A stretch of DNA of 45,725 bases from an uncultured Bacteroidales bacterium (GCA_902801425.1 CADCIQ010000017.1:1-45725); one strand, 5' to 3'. Positions 25,416 to 35,013 are shown, counted from the stretch's first letter. The notes: generated by a model not told the origin, from the letters alone. Translations and numbers: made by a program.

Positions 25416-25423
25416 CAAAAGTA
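25416..25423 (-). promoter_or_regulatory. -7 box for the small exported protein
   Basis: TACTTTTG on the minus strand fits TAnnTTTG. Initiation near 25409 would leave a leader of about 18 bases before the ATG at 25391. Confidence 0.55.
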
Positions 25424-25496
25424 AACAAAAATTTCAATACTACCAAGGGAAGCCTATAAAAAGATTTGTTTCTCCTTCGTTCTGGGGCGATAGTAA

Positions 25497-25639
25497 ATAC
25501 CATATAAATACCATATAAATACCATAAAGATACCATATAAATACCATAATAATACAATAGTTAATGGTATTATAATGGTATTATAATGGTAATATAATGG
25601 TATTATAATGGTATTATCATCGGACTTACATAGGATTTA
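25497..25639. repeat. 11-bp-phased inverted array (array 4)
   Basis: Thirteen exact 11-mers: five of the type ATACCATATAA, one central ATACAATAGTT, five of the type AATGGTATTAT, then CATCGGACTTA and CATAGGATTTA. The left block is the inverse of the right block. It closely resembles array 5 at 35597-35761. Confidence 0.93.
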
Positions 25640-25671
25640 TTACGTATGTTCTTCCGTATTTGGACATAAAA

Positions 25672-25701
25672 AATAGCCAGAGTAATTGTCCTCTGGCTAT
25701 T
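25672..25701 (-). terminator. Rho-independent terminator of the macro-like gene
   Basis: AATAGCCAGAG (25672-25682) pairs with CTCTGGCTATT (25691-25701). Read on the minus strand the hairpin is followed by a T-run, just after the stop at 25712. Confidence 0.85.
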
Positions 25702-25711
25702 TCTGATTGTT

Positions 25712-26101
25712 TTATCCTATGATTTCCCAGAACTCTTCTGGTAATGAAATGTTCTCTATGTTCTTGGCATCCTTGAAAAGAGGGGCGATGTCTTGGGCAT
25801 TAAATCCTGCTATGCCACAGCCTATTGGGGTGACGAGAAACTGCTTTTCGGGATGTTGTGAGGCATAGGTTATGAACTCGTCAACGTATGGCTGTATGGT
25901 TTCTACGCCTCCTTGCATGGTTGGTATGGCGTATGACTGTCCTTGAATGCCTACGCCCTTGCCCATCTCTGCGCCGAAATGCAGACGAGCCATTCGGGCT
26001 GCGCCTCCTCCGTGGAAGCCTCCAAGATTAGAGCCAAAGACGAATATCTCGTTTGGCTGGAGAGCGGTTATAAACTCTGGTGTTATTCTATTTTTCTGCA
26101 T
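25712..26101 (-). CDS. Macro-domain-like small protein
   Basis: A 129-residue protein with the phosphate/ADP-ribose-binding look of a macro domain: IFVFGSNLGGFHGGGAARMA (17-36), GVGIQGQSYAIPTMQGG and FLVTPIGCGIAGFNAQDIAPLF. Similar stand-alone proteins occur in phages and bacteria, sometimes called A1S_2505-type or ADP-ribose-binding-like. Binding or hydrolysis of ADP-ribose derivatives is the family expectation, not shown here. It has its own terminator downstream. Confidence 0.72.
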   Translation of the reverse strand: MQKNRITPEFITALQPNEIFVFGSNLGGFHGGGAARMARLHFGAEMGKGVGIQGQSYAIPTMQGGVETIQPYVDEFITYASQHPEKQFLVTPIGCGIAGFNAQDIAPLFKDAKNIENISLPEEFWEIIG

Positions 26102-26130
26102 ATTTAGGTATAGTTAGAATGGTTTAGATA

Positions 26131-26565
26131 CTATAAAAACGGCCATGCGATAATCAGATACCTCATTACCTTGCCTATGCTTATGCTTATGAGGGTTATG
26201 AAAACATTTGCTCTCATAAGTCCAAGTAATATCGAAATTGCACTTCCGAGAAGAGGAAGGAAGGCAAAGAAACCCATCCATGCGCCTCTTCCTCCCATGA
26301 ATCGTTGGGCTTTGTCGAGTGTTTCCTTCTTTACGTGGAGATATTTCTCAATCCAGTCTGTTCTTCCCATTCGTCCTATGCTGTAATTGAACATAGAGCC
26401 GGCGGTATTGCCTATTGAGGCGTATATCACCATTTCCCAAGGATCAACGCCAGCAGCAAGCATAGCCAGCATTACAGCCTCGGAAGAGAATGGAAACACG
26501 CTACCAGCAATGAATGCTGCTATAAGCATTCCGATAGGACCATATTGTATTAGGAATTCGAGCAT
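26131..26565 (-). CDS. YqaA/DedA-like (SNARE-associated) membrane protein
   Basis: A 144-residue protein with four to five hydrophobic segments and the family signatures AAFIAGSVFPFSSEAVMLAML and IYASIGNTAGSMFNYSIGR, then a glycine-rich KAQRFMGGRGAW and FLPLLGSAISILLG. Its size matches the short YqaA branch of DedA proteins, which are linked to lipid or envelope homeostasis. It starts 5 bp after the stop of the upstream membrane-protein gene, suggesting co-transcription. Confidence 0.83.
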   Translation of the reverse strand: MLEFLIQYGPIGMLIAAFIAGSVFPFSSEAVMLAMLAAGVDPWEMVIYASIGNTAGSMFNYSIGRMGRTDWIEKYLHVKKETLDKAQRFMGGRGAWMGFFAFLPLLGSAISILLGLMRANVFITLISISIGKVMRYLIIAWPFL

Positions 26566-26569
26566 GGTG

Positions 26570-27514
26570 CTATAGGATTGGAATTTTGAAATATGGGGTA
26601 TAGATTGCCATTATTGATATTATCGCTATTATCACTATTGTTGCGATGAATACGATGTTTGTCAGTTTTGTGGTTGTCAAAGAGAAATAGTGTGCTGCCA
26701 AAGGACAAACGGCAATAGTGAACATGGCAAGGGTATAGTTGGCATAGAGTGGCACTAACGGAGTTATTACCGCAAAGAATACTGATAGCGCGATGATTAC
26801 ATCGTATAGGTTCCTGGTCTTTAGTTTGTCCTTATATGCTGTACGGACGAAGTGAGTCCATCCTATCAGCATAAGAATCAATAAGATGGCGTAGTATGCG
26901 ACCTGTCCGATGGTTGTGCTCGAATAGTCAAAGAATACCGAACCGTCATAAAGGAGTTTATAATGATCCTTTAGCCAATCTACGTTTTCTTTATATACGA
27001 AATACGGGATTAAAGCCCAATGTGGGAGTATAAGTCCCATGATTATTGCGCTTACAGCCTTGAATGACATGGCATATAATGGGGTGCATAGCAAGATGAA
27101 TATTACGGGAAGGAAATACAGGAATGGAGCCCAGATAATGCTTCCTATGCTTATTGTTAATGCCATGCAGAATATGCTCGGCACTTCCGTCTTGTCCCTA
27201 TAGCAGAAAAGAAGTAGGAACGTGCAGATTCCCATTAGTGCCTGAATGGTTATTGTCTGCCAGCTGATTGTTATTGTTGCTTGCATCGTGGCAAGCCAGA
27301 GAAAAACGCACGACATCATCCTTGATCTTATTCTCAGGAGTGCGTTGCGGTTGTTCAGCTCTGCTATCAGATAGGTAGAAAAGCCCGTCAGCAGGAGTGG
27401 TATCCATAGTTTCTGGGATACCAATCCTGCTGCAAGCCATATCAGTATACAGACGATTGCTGATACTGGTAGGGATAGTGAACTTTCTGCTGCTCTGTTC
27501 TGAAATCGTTTCAT
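26570..27514 (-). CDS. Multi-pass membrane protein of unknown function
   Basis: About 314 residues with eight to ten membrane helices and short loops, giving no enzymatic motif I can name. It resembles the general look of Bacteroidetes DUF6427-type proteins, but I cannot confirm that. The start at 27514 (MKRFQN) was chosen because the open extension to 27556 encodes residues from the AT-rich T-family repeat. It lies between purD and the YqaA-like gene. Confidence 0.72.
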   Translation of the reverse strand: MKRFQNRAAESSLSLPVSAIVCILIWLAAGLVSQKLWIPLLLTGFSTYLIAELNNRNALLRIRSRMMSCVFLWLATMQATITISWQTITIQALMGICTFLLLFCYRDKTEVPSIFCMALTISIGSIIWAPFLYFLPVIFILLCTPLYAMSFKAVSAIIMGLILPHWALIPYFVYKENVDWLKDHYKLLYDGSVFFDYSSTTIGQVAYYAILLILMLIGWTHFVRTAYKDKLKTRNLYDVIIALSVFFAVITPLVPLYANYTLAMFTIAVCPLAAHYFSLTTTKLTNIVFIATIVIIAIISIMAIYTPYFKIPIL

Positions 27515-27515
27515 C

Positions 27516-27621
27516 AGGTTAAATGAATAATGAAAAGTGAAAAATGAAAAATACAAGTTACATTTTTTGCTCTATAGTAGTAATCTGTATTTTATAATTT
27601 TTCATTTTTAATTTTTCATTT
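27516..27621. repeat. AT-rich inverted repeat (T family), copy 3
   Basis: Left arm AAATGAATAATGAAAAGTG plus GAAAAATACAAGTTAC; right arm GTAATCTGTATTTTATAAT (starting one base late) plus TTTTTCATTTTTAATTTTTC. It abuts the purD stop. Confidence 0.85.
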
Positions 27622-27622
27622 A

Positions 27623-28891
27623 TTAAAGATCCTGTCCTATATCCGAACGGAAGTACTTATCCGTAAACTGGATCTTCTGTGCCTCGGCGAAACTCATCTG
27701 AAGAGCCTCTTCCTTGTTCTTGCCGTAAGAGCTAACAGCGATTACACGACCGCCGGCTGTAACTACCTGACCGTCCTTGGTCGCAGTTCCTGCATGGAAC
27801 ACGATGCTGCCCTCAACATCCTTGATACCTGTGATTGGGTAGCCCTTAACATATTCCTGTGGATAGCCACCGCTAACGAGCATTACGCATACAGCAGCAC
27901 GCTCGTCAAATTCTATAGTACGCTTGTCGAGATCCTCGTTTGCAACACCCTCGAAAAGATCAACAATGTCACTCTTCAGACGAAGCATAACACTCTCTGT
28001 CTCAGGGTCTCCCATACGGCAGTTATACTCGATTACCATAGGCTCGCCATTCACGTTGATAAGACCGAAGAAGATAAAGCCCTTATACACAATGCCTTCC
28101 TCTGCAAGACCTTCAACCGTTGGACGGATGATGCGCTCGTCAACCTTCTTCATCCATTCCTTTGTAGCAAAAGGAACAGGTGTCACGCTACCCATACCGC
28201 CTGTGTTGAGACCTGTGTCATGCTCGCCGATACGCTTGTAGTCCTTTGCCTCTGGAAGAATCTTGTAGTTCTTGCCATCTGTCAGAACGAATACTGAGCA
28301 CTCGATACCTGAAAGGAATTCCTCGATAACAACGCGTGAAGAAGCGTTGCCGAACATACCGCCAAGCATTTCGCGGAGCTCTTTCTTTGCCTCTTCGAGA
28401 TTGTCGATGATGAGAACGCCCTTACCTGCACAAAGACCATCAGCCTTCAGAACGTAAGGAGCTTTCAAGGTCTCAAGGAACTTGCAACCCTCCTCTACAT
28501 GATTGCCGTCGAATGTCTCGTAAGCAGCAGTAGGGATGTTGTGACGCTTCATGAATGCCTTTGCGAAGTCCTTAGAGCCTTCGAGCACAGCACCTGCCTT
28601 TGAAGGACCGATAACTGGAATGTTCTTTGTGCGCTCGTCATTCAGAAGATTGTCGTAGATGCCCTTTACAAGTGGATCCTCTGGACCTACAACTACCATA
28701 TTAACGCCATTCTCAACAACGAATGTCTTGATAGCCTCGAAGTCATCAGCCTTGATAGCTACGTTTTCACCAACCTCACCAGTTCCTGCGTTACCAGGAG
28801 CGATGAAAAGTTTCTCACACTTTGCGCTTTGCGCAATCTTCCATGCCAAGGCATGCTCACGGCCGCCTGAACCTAATAGTAATATTTTCAT
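27623..28891 (-). CDS. purD: Phosphoribosylamine-glycine ligase
   Basis: ATP-grasp enzyme of de novo purine synthesis (5-phosphoribosylamine + glycine + ATP to GAR). It has the N-terminal [40 protein letters not shown], the ATP-grasp [28 protein letters not shown] and [15 protein letters not shown], and metal-binding [24 protein letters not shown]. The 422 residues equal the family length. Its codon use is the strongest of the region, fitting a housekeeping gene. It is flanked by T-family repeats on both sides. Confidence 0.97.
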   Translation of the reverse strand: MKILLLGSGGREHALAWKIAQSAKCEKLFIAPGNAGTGEVGENVAIKADDFEAIKTFVVENGVNMVVVGPEDPLVKGIYDNLLNDERTKNIPVIGPSKAGAVLEGSKDFAKAFMKRHNIPTAAYETFDGNHVEEGCKFLETLKAPYVLKADGLCAGKGVLIIDNLEEAKKELREMLGGMFGNASSRVVIEEFLSGIECSVFVLTDGKNYKILPEAKDYKRIGEHDTGLNTGGMGSVTPVPFATKEWMKKVDERIIRPTVEGLAEEGIVYKGFIFFGLINVNGEPMVIEYNCRMGDPETESVMLRLKSDIVDLFEGVANEDLDKRTIEFDERAAVCVMLVSGGYPQEYVKGYPITGIKDVEGSIVFHAGTATKDGQVVTAGGRVIAVSSYGKNKEEALQMSFAEAQKIQFTDKYFRSDIGQDL

Positions 28892-28951
28892 ATAGACCCA
28901 CCCCCTTGTTGCGGAGGGTACGCATTTTTATTATTGTTATTTATATTTCTT

Positions 28952-29053
28952 AGTTAAATGAAAAATGAAAAGTGAAAAATGAAAAATACAAGTTACCTTC
29001 TTCGTTTTGAAGTTGTAATCTGTATTTTATAATTTTTCATTTTTAATTTTTCC
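28952..29053. repeat. AT-rich inverted repeat (T family), copy 4
   Basis: Almost the same arms as copy 3 (AAATGAAAAATGAAAAGTG, GAAAAATACAAGTTAC; GTAATCTGTATTTTATAATT) with a different centre. It lies between purD and the peptidase gene and reaches the peptidase stop. Confidence 0.85.
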
Positions 29054-31208
29054 CATTTAGATAGTCCTCAAAATACCTCGTAATCCTCTCGTGCAGATGC
29101 ACGCTCTTGTGCCCCTTCATGTTATGCCCCTCGCCTGGATATGCGAAGAAATCAGGCTGAGTGCCAGCCTCGCTGCAAGCGTTAAGGAACATAAGGCAAT
29201 TCTGAGGAACAACCGTAGGGTCGTTCATACCTGTGATGATTTGAAGCCTGCCCTTGAGGTTCTTAGCCTTGTTCAAGAGAGAGGTCTGCTCGTAGCCCTC
29301 TGGATTTGTCTGAGGTGTGTCCATATAGCGCTCGCCATACATCACCTCATACCATTTCCAGTCGATTACAGGACCACCTGCCACACCTACCTTGAACACG
29401 TCAGGATAGTTTGTCATGAGGGATATTGTCATGAAACCGCCAAAGCTCCAGCCATGAACGCCAAGTCTGTCGGCATCAACGTATGGAAGTGACTTTAGAT
29501 AGTTCACACCACACATCTGATCCTTCATCTCTTCCTGACCAAGATGACGGAATGTTACCTGCTCAAACTCCTTGCCTCGATTCTCAGAACCTCTATTGTC
29601 GAGAATGAAAAGGATATATCCTTTCTGAGCCATATAGGTCTCCCAAGAGCGTGAAGCCCAATGCCATGAGGCATCCACGTTATGAGCATGAGGACCGCCA
29701 TAGACATATACTACGGTTGGGTACTTCTTATTAGGATCGAAATCAGCAGGACGAACCATTCGCCAATAGAGATCCGTTACTCCATCAGCAGCCTTGATAG
29801 TTCCGTTGATATACTCTGGAACCTGATAGCCTTCCCACGGATCCTTTGCCGTGAGATAGCGTACAGGCTTCTTGTTTGTTGCGAAGAGAATGTCGATATT
29901 ATGCGGAACCGTAGGCTCTGAGTATGAATCTGTTATGTAAAGTCCTGACTCGCTCAACTTGCCTTTGTGTACGCCCTTGCCTTTGTCAAGCATAGTGCGC
30001 TTACCTGTTTCTATGTTCACGCTCCATAGGTTCATCTGAAGAGGATCAGCCTCATTGCTCCTGATGATGACGCTCTTTGTCTTTGCGCAGAAACCGAGAA
30101 TTTCATCCACAACAAAATTGCCCTTGGTGAGTTGCTTGAGATTGATGTCTCCGTTCAGATTTCCGACATAGAGATGCATATATCCGTCCTTCTGACTCCA
30201 CAAAAGGAACTTCTGATTGTTCCAGGGAATGAATGAGATAGGATGCAGAGGTTCTACATACTTCTCGTCCTTTTCTGTGTAGAGAGTGCGGATTTTCTCT
30301 CCGCTCTCAGCAGAATATTCATTAAGGGAACAGTCGTTCTGATCGCGGTTCAGCTCAAACAAGTATATCTTCTTGCCATCGGGTGACCATGCGATATTGG
30401 TGAAATATCTGTCCGTTGGATCTCCTGTGTTGAGATAGATAGTCTTCTGAGTGTCAATATCATAAATGCCGATTGTCACCTTATGACTTGTCATACCAGC
30501 CATAGGGTATTTGTCCGGATCGTGCTTTGCTTCCCTCTGGAAAAGGTCAACCTGTGGATAGTCTGCCACCATACTCTGATCCATACGATAGAAAGCAAGT
30601 TTCTTGCCATCCTCTGACCAGAAAGTACCTTTCTCAATACCGAACTCATTCCTGTGAACGCTCTGGCCATAGACAATTTCCCTACTTCCATCTGTTGAAA
30701 GCTGGGTAGTCTTACCATCTGCGGTACGCACAAAGAGATTATCCTTGTCAAGATATGCGTCAGCCTTACTCTTGGCATTCCACTCCAACGAGCCTTTCTT
30801 ATCCTGACTCCATACCAGTTTCTTTGCCTTAAAGTCAACGAGCATACGCTTTGTCTTGTTGCTTACAAGTACAAGCGACTCGCCAGAGTATGGGAACTTG
30901 GCATTAAGAAGAGTCCTGACCACATTCTCACCTTCAAGATCAGCCCAAGCATTAAGGTCGCTGAGGGTGAAAAGATGCTTCTCACTCGCATTCACCTTAT
31001 TAATAAGGGAAACGCTCTCCACGTCAAGATGCATGAGCTCATCGCCCCACCATGTTGTGTAGCGATTCTCAGGACGCATATTACGATAGTTTGTGCCACC
31101 GAAGTTAAGATCCTCCAGCGTGAACAACTTTTTGTCCTGTGCCTGCATCATAGTCGTGGTTAGGAGTGTCAGAAATAATATGAAAAGACGATTAATCCTC
31201 ATCGTCAT
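29043..31208 (-). CDS. S9 family dipeptidyl peptidase IV-like serine peptidase
   Basis: Exported or periplasmic prolyl dipeptidyl peptidase. It has a signal sequence (RLFILFLTLLTTTMMQA), a beta-propeller N-terminal domain (about 40-470, with WSPDGKKIYLFELNRDQ and similar blades), then the alpha/beta-hydrolase domain. The triad is visible: Ser588 in HGWSFGGFM, Asp663 in GMNDP and His695 in GEGHN. The RMDQSMVADYP segment after an LAFY sequence carries the region that usually holds the N-terminus-binding acidic residues of DPP IV. The 721 residues fit the family. The start may be at 31208 or two codons in (31202); it overlaps the end of the methyltransferase gene by about 17 bp. Confidence 0.93.
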   Translation of the reverse strand: MTMRINRLFILFLTLLTTTMMQAQDKKLFTLEDLNFGGTNYRNMRPENRYTTWWGDELMHLDVESVSLINKVNASEKHLFTLSDLNAWADLEGENVVRTLLNAKFPYSGESLVLVSNKTKRMLVDFKAKKLVWSQDKKGSLEWNAKSKADAYLDKDNLFVRTADGKTTQLSTDGSREIVYGQSVHRNEFGIEKGTFWSEDGKKLAFYRMDQSMVADYPQVDLFQREAKHDPDKYPMAGMTSHKVTIGIYDIDTQKTIYLNTGDPTDRYFTNIAWSPDGKKIYLFELNRDQNDCSLNEYSAESGEKIRTLYTEKDEKYVEPLHPISFIPWNNQKFLLWSQKDGYMHLYVGNLNGDINLKQLTKGNFVVDEILGFCAKTKSVIIRSNEADPLQMNLWSVNIETGKRTMLDKGKGVHKGKLSESGLYITDSYSEPTVPHNIDILFATNKKPVRYLTAKDPWEGYQVPEYINGTIKAADGVTDLYWRMVRPADFDPNKKYPTVVYVYGGPHAHNVDASWHWASRSWETYMAQKGYILFILDNRGSENRGKEFEQVTFRHLGQEEMKDQMCGVNYLKSLPYVDADRLGVHGWSFGGFMTISLMTNYPDVFKVGVAGGPVIDWKWYEVMYGERYMDTPQTNPEGYEQTSLLNKAKNLKGRLQIITGMNDPTVVPQNCLMFLNACSEAGTQPDFFAYPGEGHNMKGHKSVHLHERITRYFEDYLNGKN

Positions 31209-32721
31209 CTATGAAATCTGCCTTGAATTTACTATCGCGCTTGCCACCTTTGCCTTTCTTAAAGTCATCATGCTTGCCGAAAGGCTTCTTGCCCTTACGA
31301 TCCTCACGGTCAAATTTCTTGCCGCCCTTGAAGTTCTTGCGGTCGCCACCATCGCGATCCTCACGCTTGAAGTTCTTGCGCTCCCTGTGCTCGCGCTCTT
31401 GCTTCTCAGCCTCGCGGCGACGCTCAAGTGAGAGGAACTTGAAAGAGCGAATATCCTGTCCTTCGTTCTCTTCCTGCTCGTCCATGCGCTGCTTGAACTC
31501 ACGATTCTTCTTGAATCTATGCTTCTCGGCCATCTGCCTCTTCTCTTCCTCTGTCTTTACAATGCCACCCTCAGCACGGAAATCGCTGAAACGACCGTTG
31601 AACAGACAATACTTTCTGAACTCACACTCAAGTGAGCCGTTGTAGAGAGGAATCTTTATGCTTGGCTTCAGACGAATCTGCTCAAAGCACTCCTGACGAT
31701 AGCTCAGAACCCAGGCCTCGTTATCCTTGAAGCTGTTCTTCAGCTTGTCGCCGATCATCTTGTATGTTGCTAGGAGGTTAGGGGTAGAGATACGCTCTCC
31801 GTATGGTGGATTTGTCACCATGATAGCCTTTTCTGATGGTTGCTTGAAGTCGGCAAAGTCTGCCTGCTCTATTATGACGTCCTTGCTAAGACCAGCCGCA
31901 CGCACGTTGAGGGATGCTGTATTAACAGCCTTCATATCAATATCATAGCCGTAGATCTTATGCTCGAACTCACGCTCTCGTGAATCGTCGTTATAGATCT
32001 CGTCAAAGAGGTCTGCATCAAAGTCAGGCCACTTCTCGAAGGCGAACTCCTTGCGGAACACACCTGGTGAGATATTGCGAGCAATAAGTGCAGCCTCTAC
32101 CACGATAGTACCAGAGCCACACATAGGGTCGATGAAATCAGTCTCGCCCTTCCAGCCTGTCATGAGAATCATACCGGCTGCAAGAACCTCATTCAGAGGA
32201 GCCTCTACACTCTCCTGACGATATCCACGACGATGCAGAGACTCACCACTTGAGTCGAGGGCAACGGTAGCGTCATTATCTGAGATATGGATGTTTATGC
32301 GGATGTCAGGATTTGCAACTGAAATGTTTGGACGCTCGCCTGTTTTCTCACGGAACTGATCCACGATTGCATCCTTCACCTTGTATGTCACGAAGCGTGA
32401 GTTGCGGAAATCCTCCGAATATACCACAGAATCTACAGAGAAAGTCTTTCCCTTCCCGATATACTCGCTCCAGTCAATCTCCTGCACTTTCTCGTACATA
32501 TCCTCAGCTGATGAAGCCTTGAATGTGGCTATAGGCTTGAGGATGCGGATGGCTGTGTGCAACTGGAAGTTTGCACGGTACATCATCTCCTTGTCACCGG
32601 TGAAGCTTACCATGCGATTGCCCTTTTCTACATTCTTGGCACCGAGTTCTGTCAACTCCTGAGCCAGTACTTCTTCAAGACCCATGAAGGTCTTTGCTAT
32701 CATTTTAAATTCCATATCCAT
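31192..32721 (-). CDS. THUMP-domain rRNA guanine-N2 methyltransferase (RlmL N-half-like)
   Basis: S-adenosylmethionine-dependent RNA methyltransferase. A THUMP RNA-binding domain (about 5-160) leads to the catalytic domain with FIDPMCGSGTIVVEAAL (SAM-binding motif) and VTNPPYGERI (catalytic N/D-PPY). It corresponds to the RlmL part that makes m2G in 23S rRNA. The last about 110 residues are highly charged, with Lys/Arg/Asp/Glu repeats (KNFKREDRDGGDRKNFKGG), probably a disordered RNA-binding tail. It overlaps cysE upstream by 17 bp and the peptidase gene downstream. Confidence 0.92.
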   Translation of the reverse strand: MDMEFKMIAKTFMGLEEVLAQELTELGAKNVEKGNRMVSFTGDKEMMYRANFQLHTAIRILKPIATFKASSAEDMYEKVQEIDWSEYIGKGKTFSVDSVVYSEDFRNSRFVTYKVKDAIVDQFREKTGERPNISVANPDIRINIHISDNDATVALDSSGESLHRRGYRQESVEAPLNEVLAAGMILMTGWKGETDFIDPMCGSGTIVVEAALIARNISPGVFRKEFAFEKWPDFDADLFDEIYNDDSREREFEHKIYGYDIDMKAVNTASLNVRAAGLSKDVIIEQADFADFKQPSEKAIMVTNPPYGERISTPNLLATYKMIGDKLKNSFKDNEAWVLSYRQECFEQIRLKPSIKIPLYNGSLECEFRKYCLFNGRFSDFRAEGGIVKTEEEKRQMAEKHRFKKNREFKQRMDEQEENEGQDIRSFKFLSLERRREAEKQEREHRERKNFKREDRDGGDRKNFKGGKKFDREDRKGKKPFGKHDDFKKGKGGKRDSKFKADFIDDDED

Positions 32722-33646
32722 TAAGGTTGGTTGAGTTGTCGCGGAAACTCTTGTAAATCTTTGTATTTGGAGCTACATTCTCGGTAATCCAGATATTTGC
32801 GCCTATTACGCAGCCTTTTCCTATTGTTATCCTTCCGAGAATGGTCGCATTACTATAAACTATCACATTATCCTCAAGAATTGGATGGCGAGGTATTCCC
32901 TTGATAGGGTTGCCGTTCTCATCAAGAGGAAAACTAAGTGCACCAAGCGTTACACCCTGGTACAGCTTTACGTTGTCTCCGATGATACACGTTGCGCCTA
33001 TCACAACGCCCGTTCCGTGGTCAATAGTGAAGTGATGACCGATTGAAGCTGCTGGGTGTATGTCGATACCGGTCTCTGAATGAGCCAGTTCCGAGATCAT
33101 TCGAGGGATGAGTGGTACGCCAAGAACATGAAGCTCATGGGCAATACGATAGTTTACCAATGCCTTTATCACAGGATAGCATGAGATAATCTCGCCAAAG
33201 TTCACAGCTGCCGGGTCGCCGTTGTAGGCAGCCTCTATGTCAGTTGCGAGTGTCTTACGGATCTCTGGGAGTCGTGCAATAAGCTGGTTAGTTATCTCTC
33301 TCGCTTTCTTCTGCAAACAATTGTCGTTGTCGAGACAGTCTTTGTCATCATCGCAATCCTCATCAGCAAAGCATAGACCAGCCATTATCTGCTGGAAGAG
33401 CAGTTTATGCAATCTCTCAAGGTCTATGCCGATGTGATAGGGTAGGGTGTGTCTGTTGACTGATGACTGTCCGTAGTAGCCTGGGAACAATATGCCACGG
33501 GCAAGCTGTATAATTTCAGATAATGCATCTCCTGAAGGCAGCGGATTGCCTTCCTGGTGCTGATGGAACAGACCTTTGAGCGATTCGCTGTCTGAAAGTC
33601 TGCTCACAGTCTCGATGAGCGTCTTATTTGTACTTGATGGTGTCAT
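32705..33646 (-). CDS. cysE: Serine O-acetyltransferase
   Basis: Acetyl-CoA-dependent enzyme of cysteine synthesis. The C-terminal left-handed beta-helix is plain: DIHPAASIGHHFTIDHGTGVVIG, IIGDNVKLYQGVTLGALSF, HPILEDNVIVYSNATILG, ITIGKGCVIGANIWI, with the His and Asp residues of the active site in HHFTIDHG. The N-terminal helical domain is long, so the total of 313 residues matches EpsC-like forms. An Asp/Cys-rich insert (DEDCDDDKDCLDNDNC, about 97-112) is unusual. The -7 box at 33675-33682 gives a short leader. Confidence 0.92.
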   Translation of the reverse strand: MTPSSTNKTLIETVSRLSDSESLKGLFHQHQEGNPLPSGDALSEIIQLARGILFPGYYGQSSVNRHTLPYHIGIDLERLHKLLFQQIMAGLCFADEDCDDDKDCLDNDNCLQKKAREITNQLIARLPEIRKTLATDIEAAYNGDPAAVNFGEIISCYPVIKALVNYRIAHELHVLGVPLIPRMISELAHSETGIDIHPAASIGHHFTIDHGTGVVIGATCIIGDNVKLYQGVTLGALSFPLDENGNPIKGIPRHPILEDNVIVYSNATILGRITIGKGCVIGANIWITENVAPNTKIYKSFRDNSTNLNGYGI

Positions 33647-33674
33647 CTTTTTTGTTGTGTCAATAAATTTGTTG

Positions 33675-33682
33675 CAAAATTA
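33675..33682 (-). promoter_or_regulatory. -7 box for cysE and the genes after it
   Basis: TAATTTTG on the minus strand lies 29 bases upstream of the ATG at 33646 and fits the consensus. Confidence 0.5.
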
Positions 33683-33777
33683 ATAAAATTACTTATAAAT
33701 AAAGAACTTTCGTAGAAAAAAATAATAAAAAAACTTAGTAATTCGTAATTCGCAATTCGTAATTTACAATTAATATG

Positions 33778-33785
33778 TATCTTTG
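33778..33785 (+). promoter_or_regulatory. -7 box for the flippase-like gene
   Basis: TATCTTTG fits TAnnTTTG and lies 43 bases upstream of the start at 33828, inside a set of short repeats (TAATTCGCAATT-type) that resemble a minimal T-type repeat. Confidence 0.55.
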
Positions 33786-33827
33786 CAAAGAGTTTTGTAA
33801 TTCGCAATTTGTAATTTATAATTAAGT

Positions 33828-34814
33828 TTGAGTAAGAAAGCACAGAATTTTTTCCTGCTCTTTGGACTTGTCGTCCTCGGAGTTATGGTATGTCAACTGG
33901 ATTTCCAAGAAGCGTGGCGTGGTATGTGCCATGCAGGTTATTGGTTCGTTGCGGTTGTGGTTCTATGGGCATTTCTCTATATATTCAATGCCTCTGCGTG
34001 GTATATCATCATCCGTTCTGACGGAAGTCCTGAAACCCGAAAACTCAGTTTCTCGTATATTTATCGTCTCACGGTCTCTGGTTTTGCGCTAAACTATGCC
34101 ACTCCGGGAGGACTTATGGGAGGGGAGCCTTATCGCATCATGTCTATATCTCCTTTTATTGGCAAGGAAAAGGCTTCCTCATCGGTCATCCTTTATGCTA
34201 TGACCCACATGTTCAGCCATTTCTGGTTCTGGACAATAAGCATAGTCCTCTTTCTTGTCACCCAGGCTCTTACCTCCAATCTCGCCATACTCCTTGCCCT
34301 CTGCACAGGCTTCTGTTTCTTGGGATTGTGGTTCTTTATGGCTGGCTATCGTAAAGGGTTGGCTAACAGAGTATTGTCTGTTGCCCGACATATTCCGTTC
34401 CTCAAGCGTTGGGCGCGTCCTTTCGTAGAATCCCATAAAGAGCAACTCGATACTGTTGATAGTCAGATTTCTGCACTTCATGCTCAGAATCCAAAGACTT
34501 TTGTAACGGCTGTTCTCCTTGAACTTGTCTGCCGAATTGTTTCATCCTTGGAGATTTACTTCATCCTCCTTGTCCTTATGCCCGAGGTGAGTTTCATCCA
34601 ATGTATTCTTGTCCTTGCCTTCACCTCACTCTTTGCCAATCTCCTCTTCTTCATTCCCCTTCAGTTAGGGGGGAGGGAAGGCGGTTTCCTTATGTCTATA
34701 ACCGCTTTCGGCATATCATCGGGAAGTGCCGCTTTCGTTGCCCTCATGGTTCGTCTTCGAGAACTCATCTGGACGGCAATAGGCCTCGCGCTTATCAAGT
34801 TCAGCGGAAAGTAA
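33828..34814 (+). CDS. UPF0104 / LPG_synthase_TM flippase-like membrane protein
   Basis: A 328-residue protein with about eight membrane helices. The family signatures are present: FALNYATPGGLMGGEPYRI (early loop) and FFIPLQLGGREGGFLMS near the end, as in the flippase half of MprF and in UPF0104 proteins. It probably moves a lipid across the inner membrane; no synthase half is attached. The start is TTG at 33828, since no ATG or GTG precedes MSKKAQNF in frame. It lies upstream of a head-group-type gene set at 36057-39600, which may provide its lipid. Confidence 0.83.
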   Translation: MSKKAQNFFLLFGLVVLGVMVCQLDFQEAWRGMCHAGYWFVAVVVLWAFLYIFNASAWYIIIRSDGSPETRKLSFSYIYRLTVSGFALNYATPGGLMGGEPYRIMSISPFIGKEKASSSVILYAMTHMFSHFWFWTISIVLFLVTQALTSNLAILLALCTGFCFLGLWFFMAGYRKGLANRVLSVARHIPFLKRWARPFVESHKEQLDTVDSQISALHAQNPKTFVTAVLLELVCRIVSSLEIYFILLVLMPEVSFIQCILVLAFTSLFANLLFFIPLQLGGREGGFLMSITAFGISSGSAAFVALMVRLRELIWTAIGLALIKFSGK

Positions 34815-34892
34815 ATTCTTCTTGGAAAGCAAATTAGCAGCAAATTATATTCTGTAAATTCTGGCAGCAAGCTGCTTTTAACACCTCGCTAT

Positions 34893-35002
34893 TTGCTTTC
34901 GCCATCTAAAAAAACAGGGAAAAACCAATAAAAACATATAAAACAAAATGTTTTCTTTTGTATTCTTTTGTTTTAATTGGTTTTTCTAAATGGCGAAAGC
35001 AA
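34893..35002. repeat. 110-bp palindromic element, copy 1
   Basis: Ends TTGCTTTCGCCA (34893-34904) and TGGCGAAAGCAA (34991-35002) are perfect inverses. Inner parts (AAAAACCAATAAAA with TTTTAATTGGTTTTT, AAAACAAAATGTTTT) extend the pairing. A near-identical copy is at 35156-35266. Confidence 0.9.
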
Positions 35003-35013
35003 CGAATTATTAA

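Noticed and set aside
25392-25418. Longer start of the small exported protein at 25418
   Set aside because: That codon is TTG and lies within the -7 promoter box at 25416-25423.
34655-34690. GGGGGGAGGGAAGGCGG inside the flippase-like gene, resembling the GC-rich palindromic family
   Set aside because: It encodes LQLGGREGG, which is the conserved motif of this protein family, so the resemblance is coincidental.
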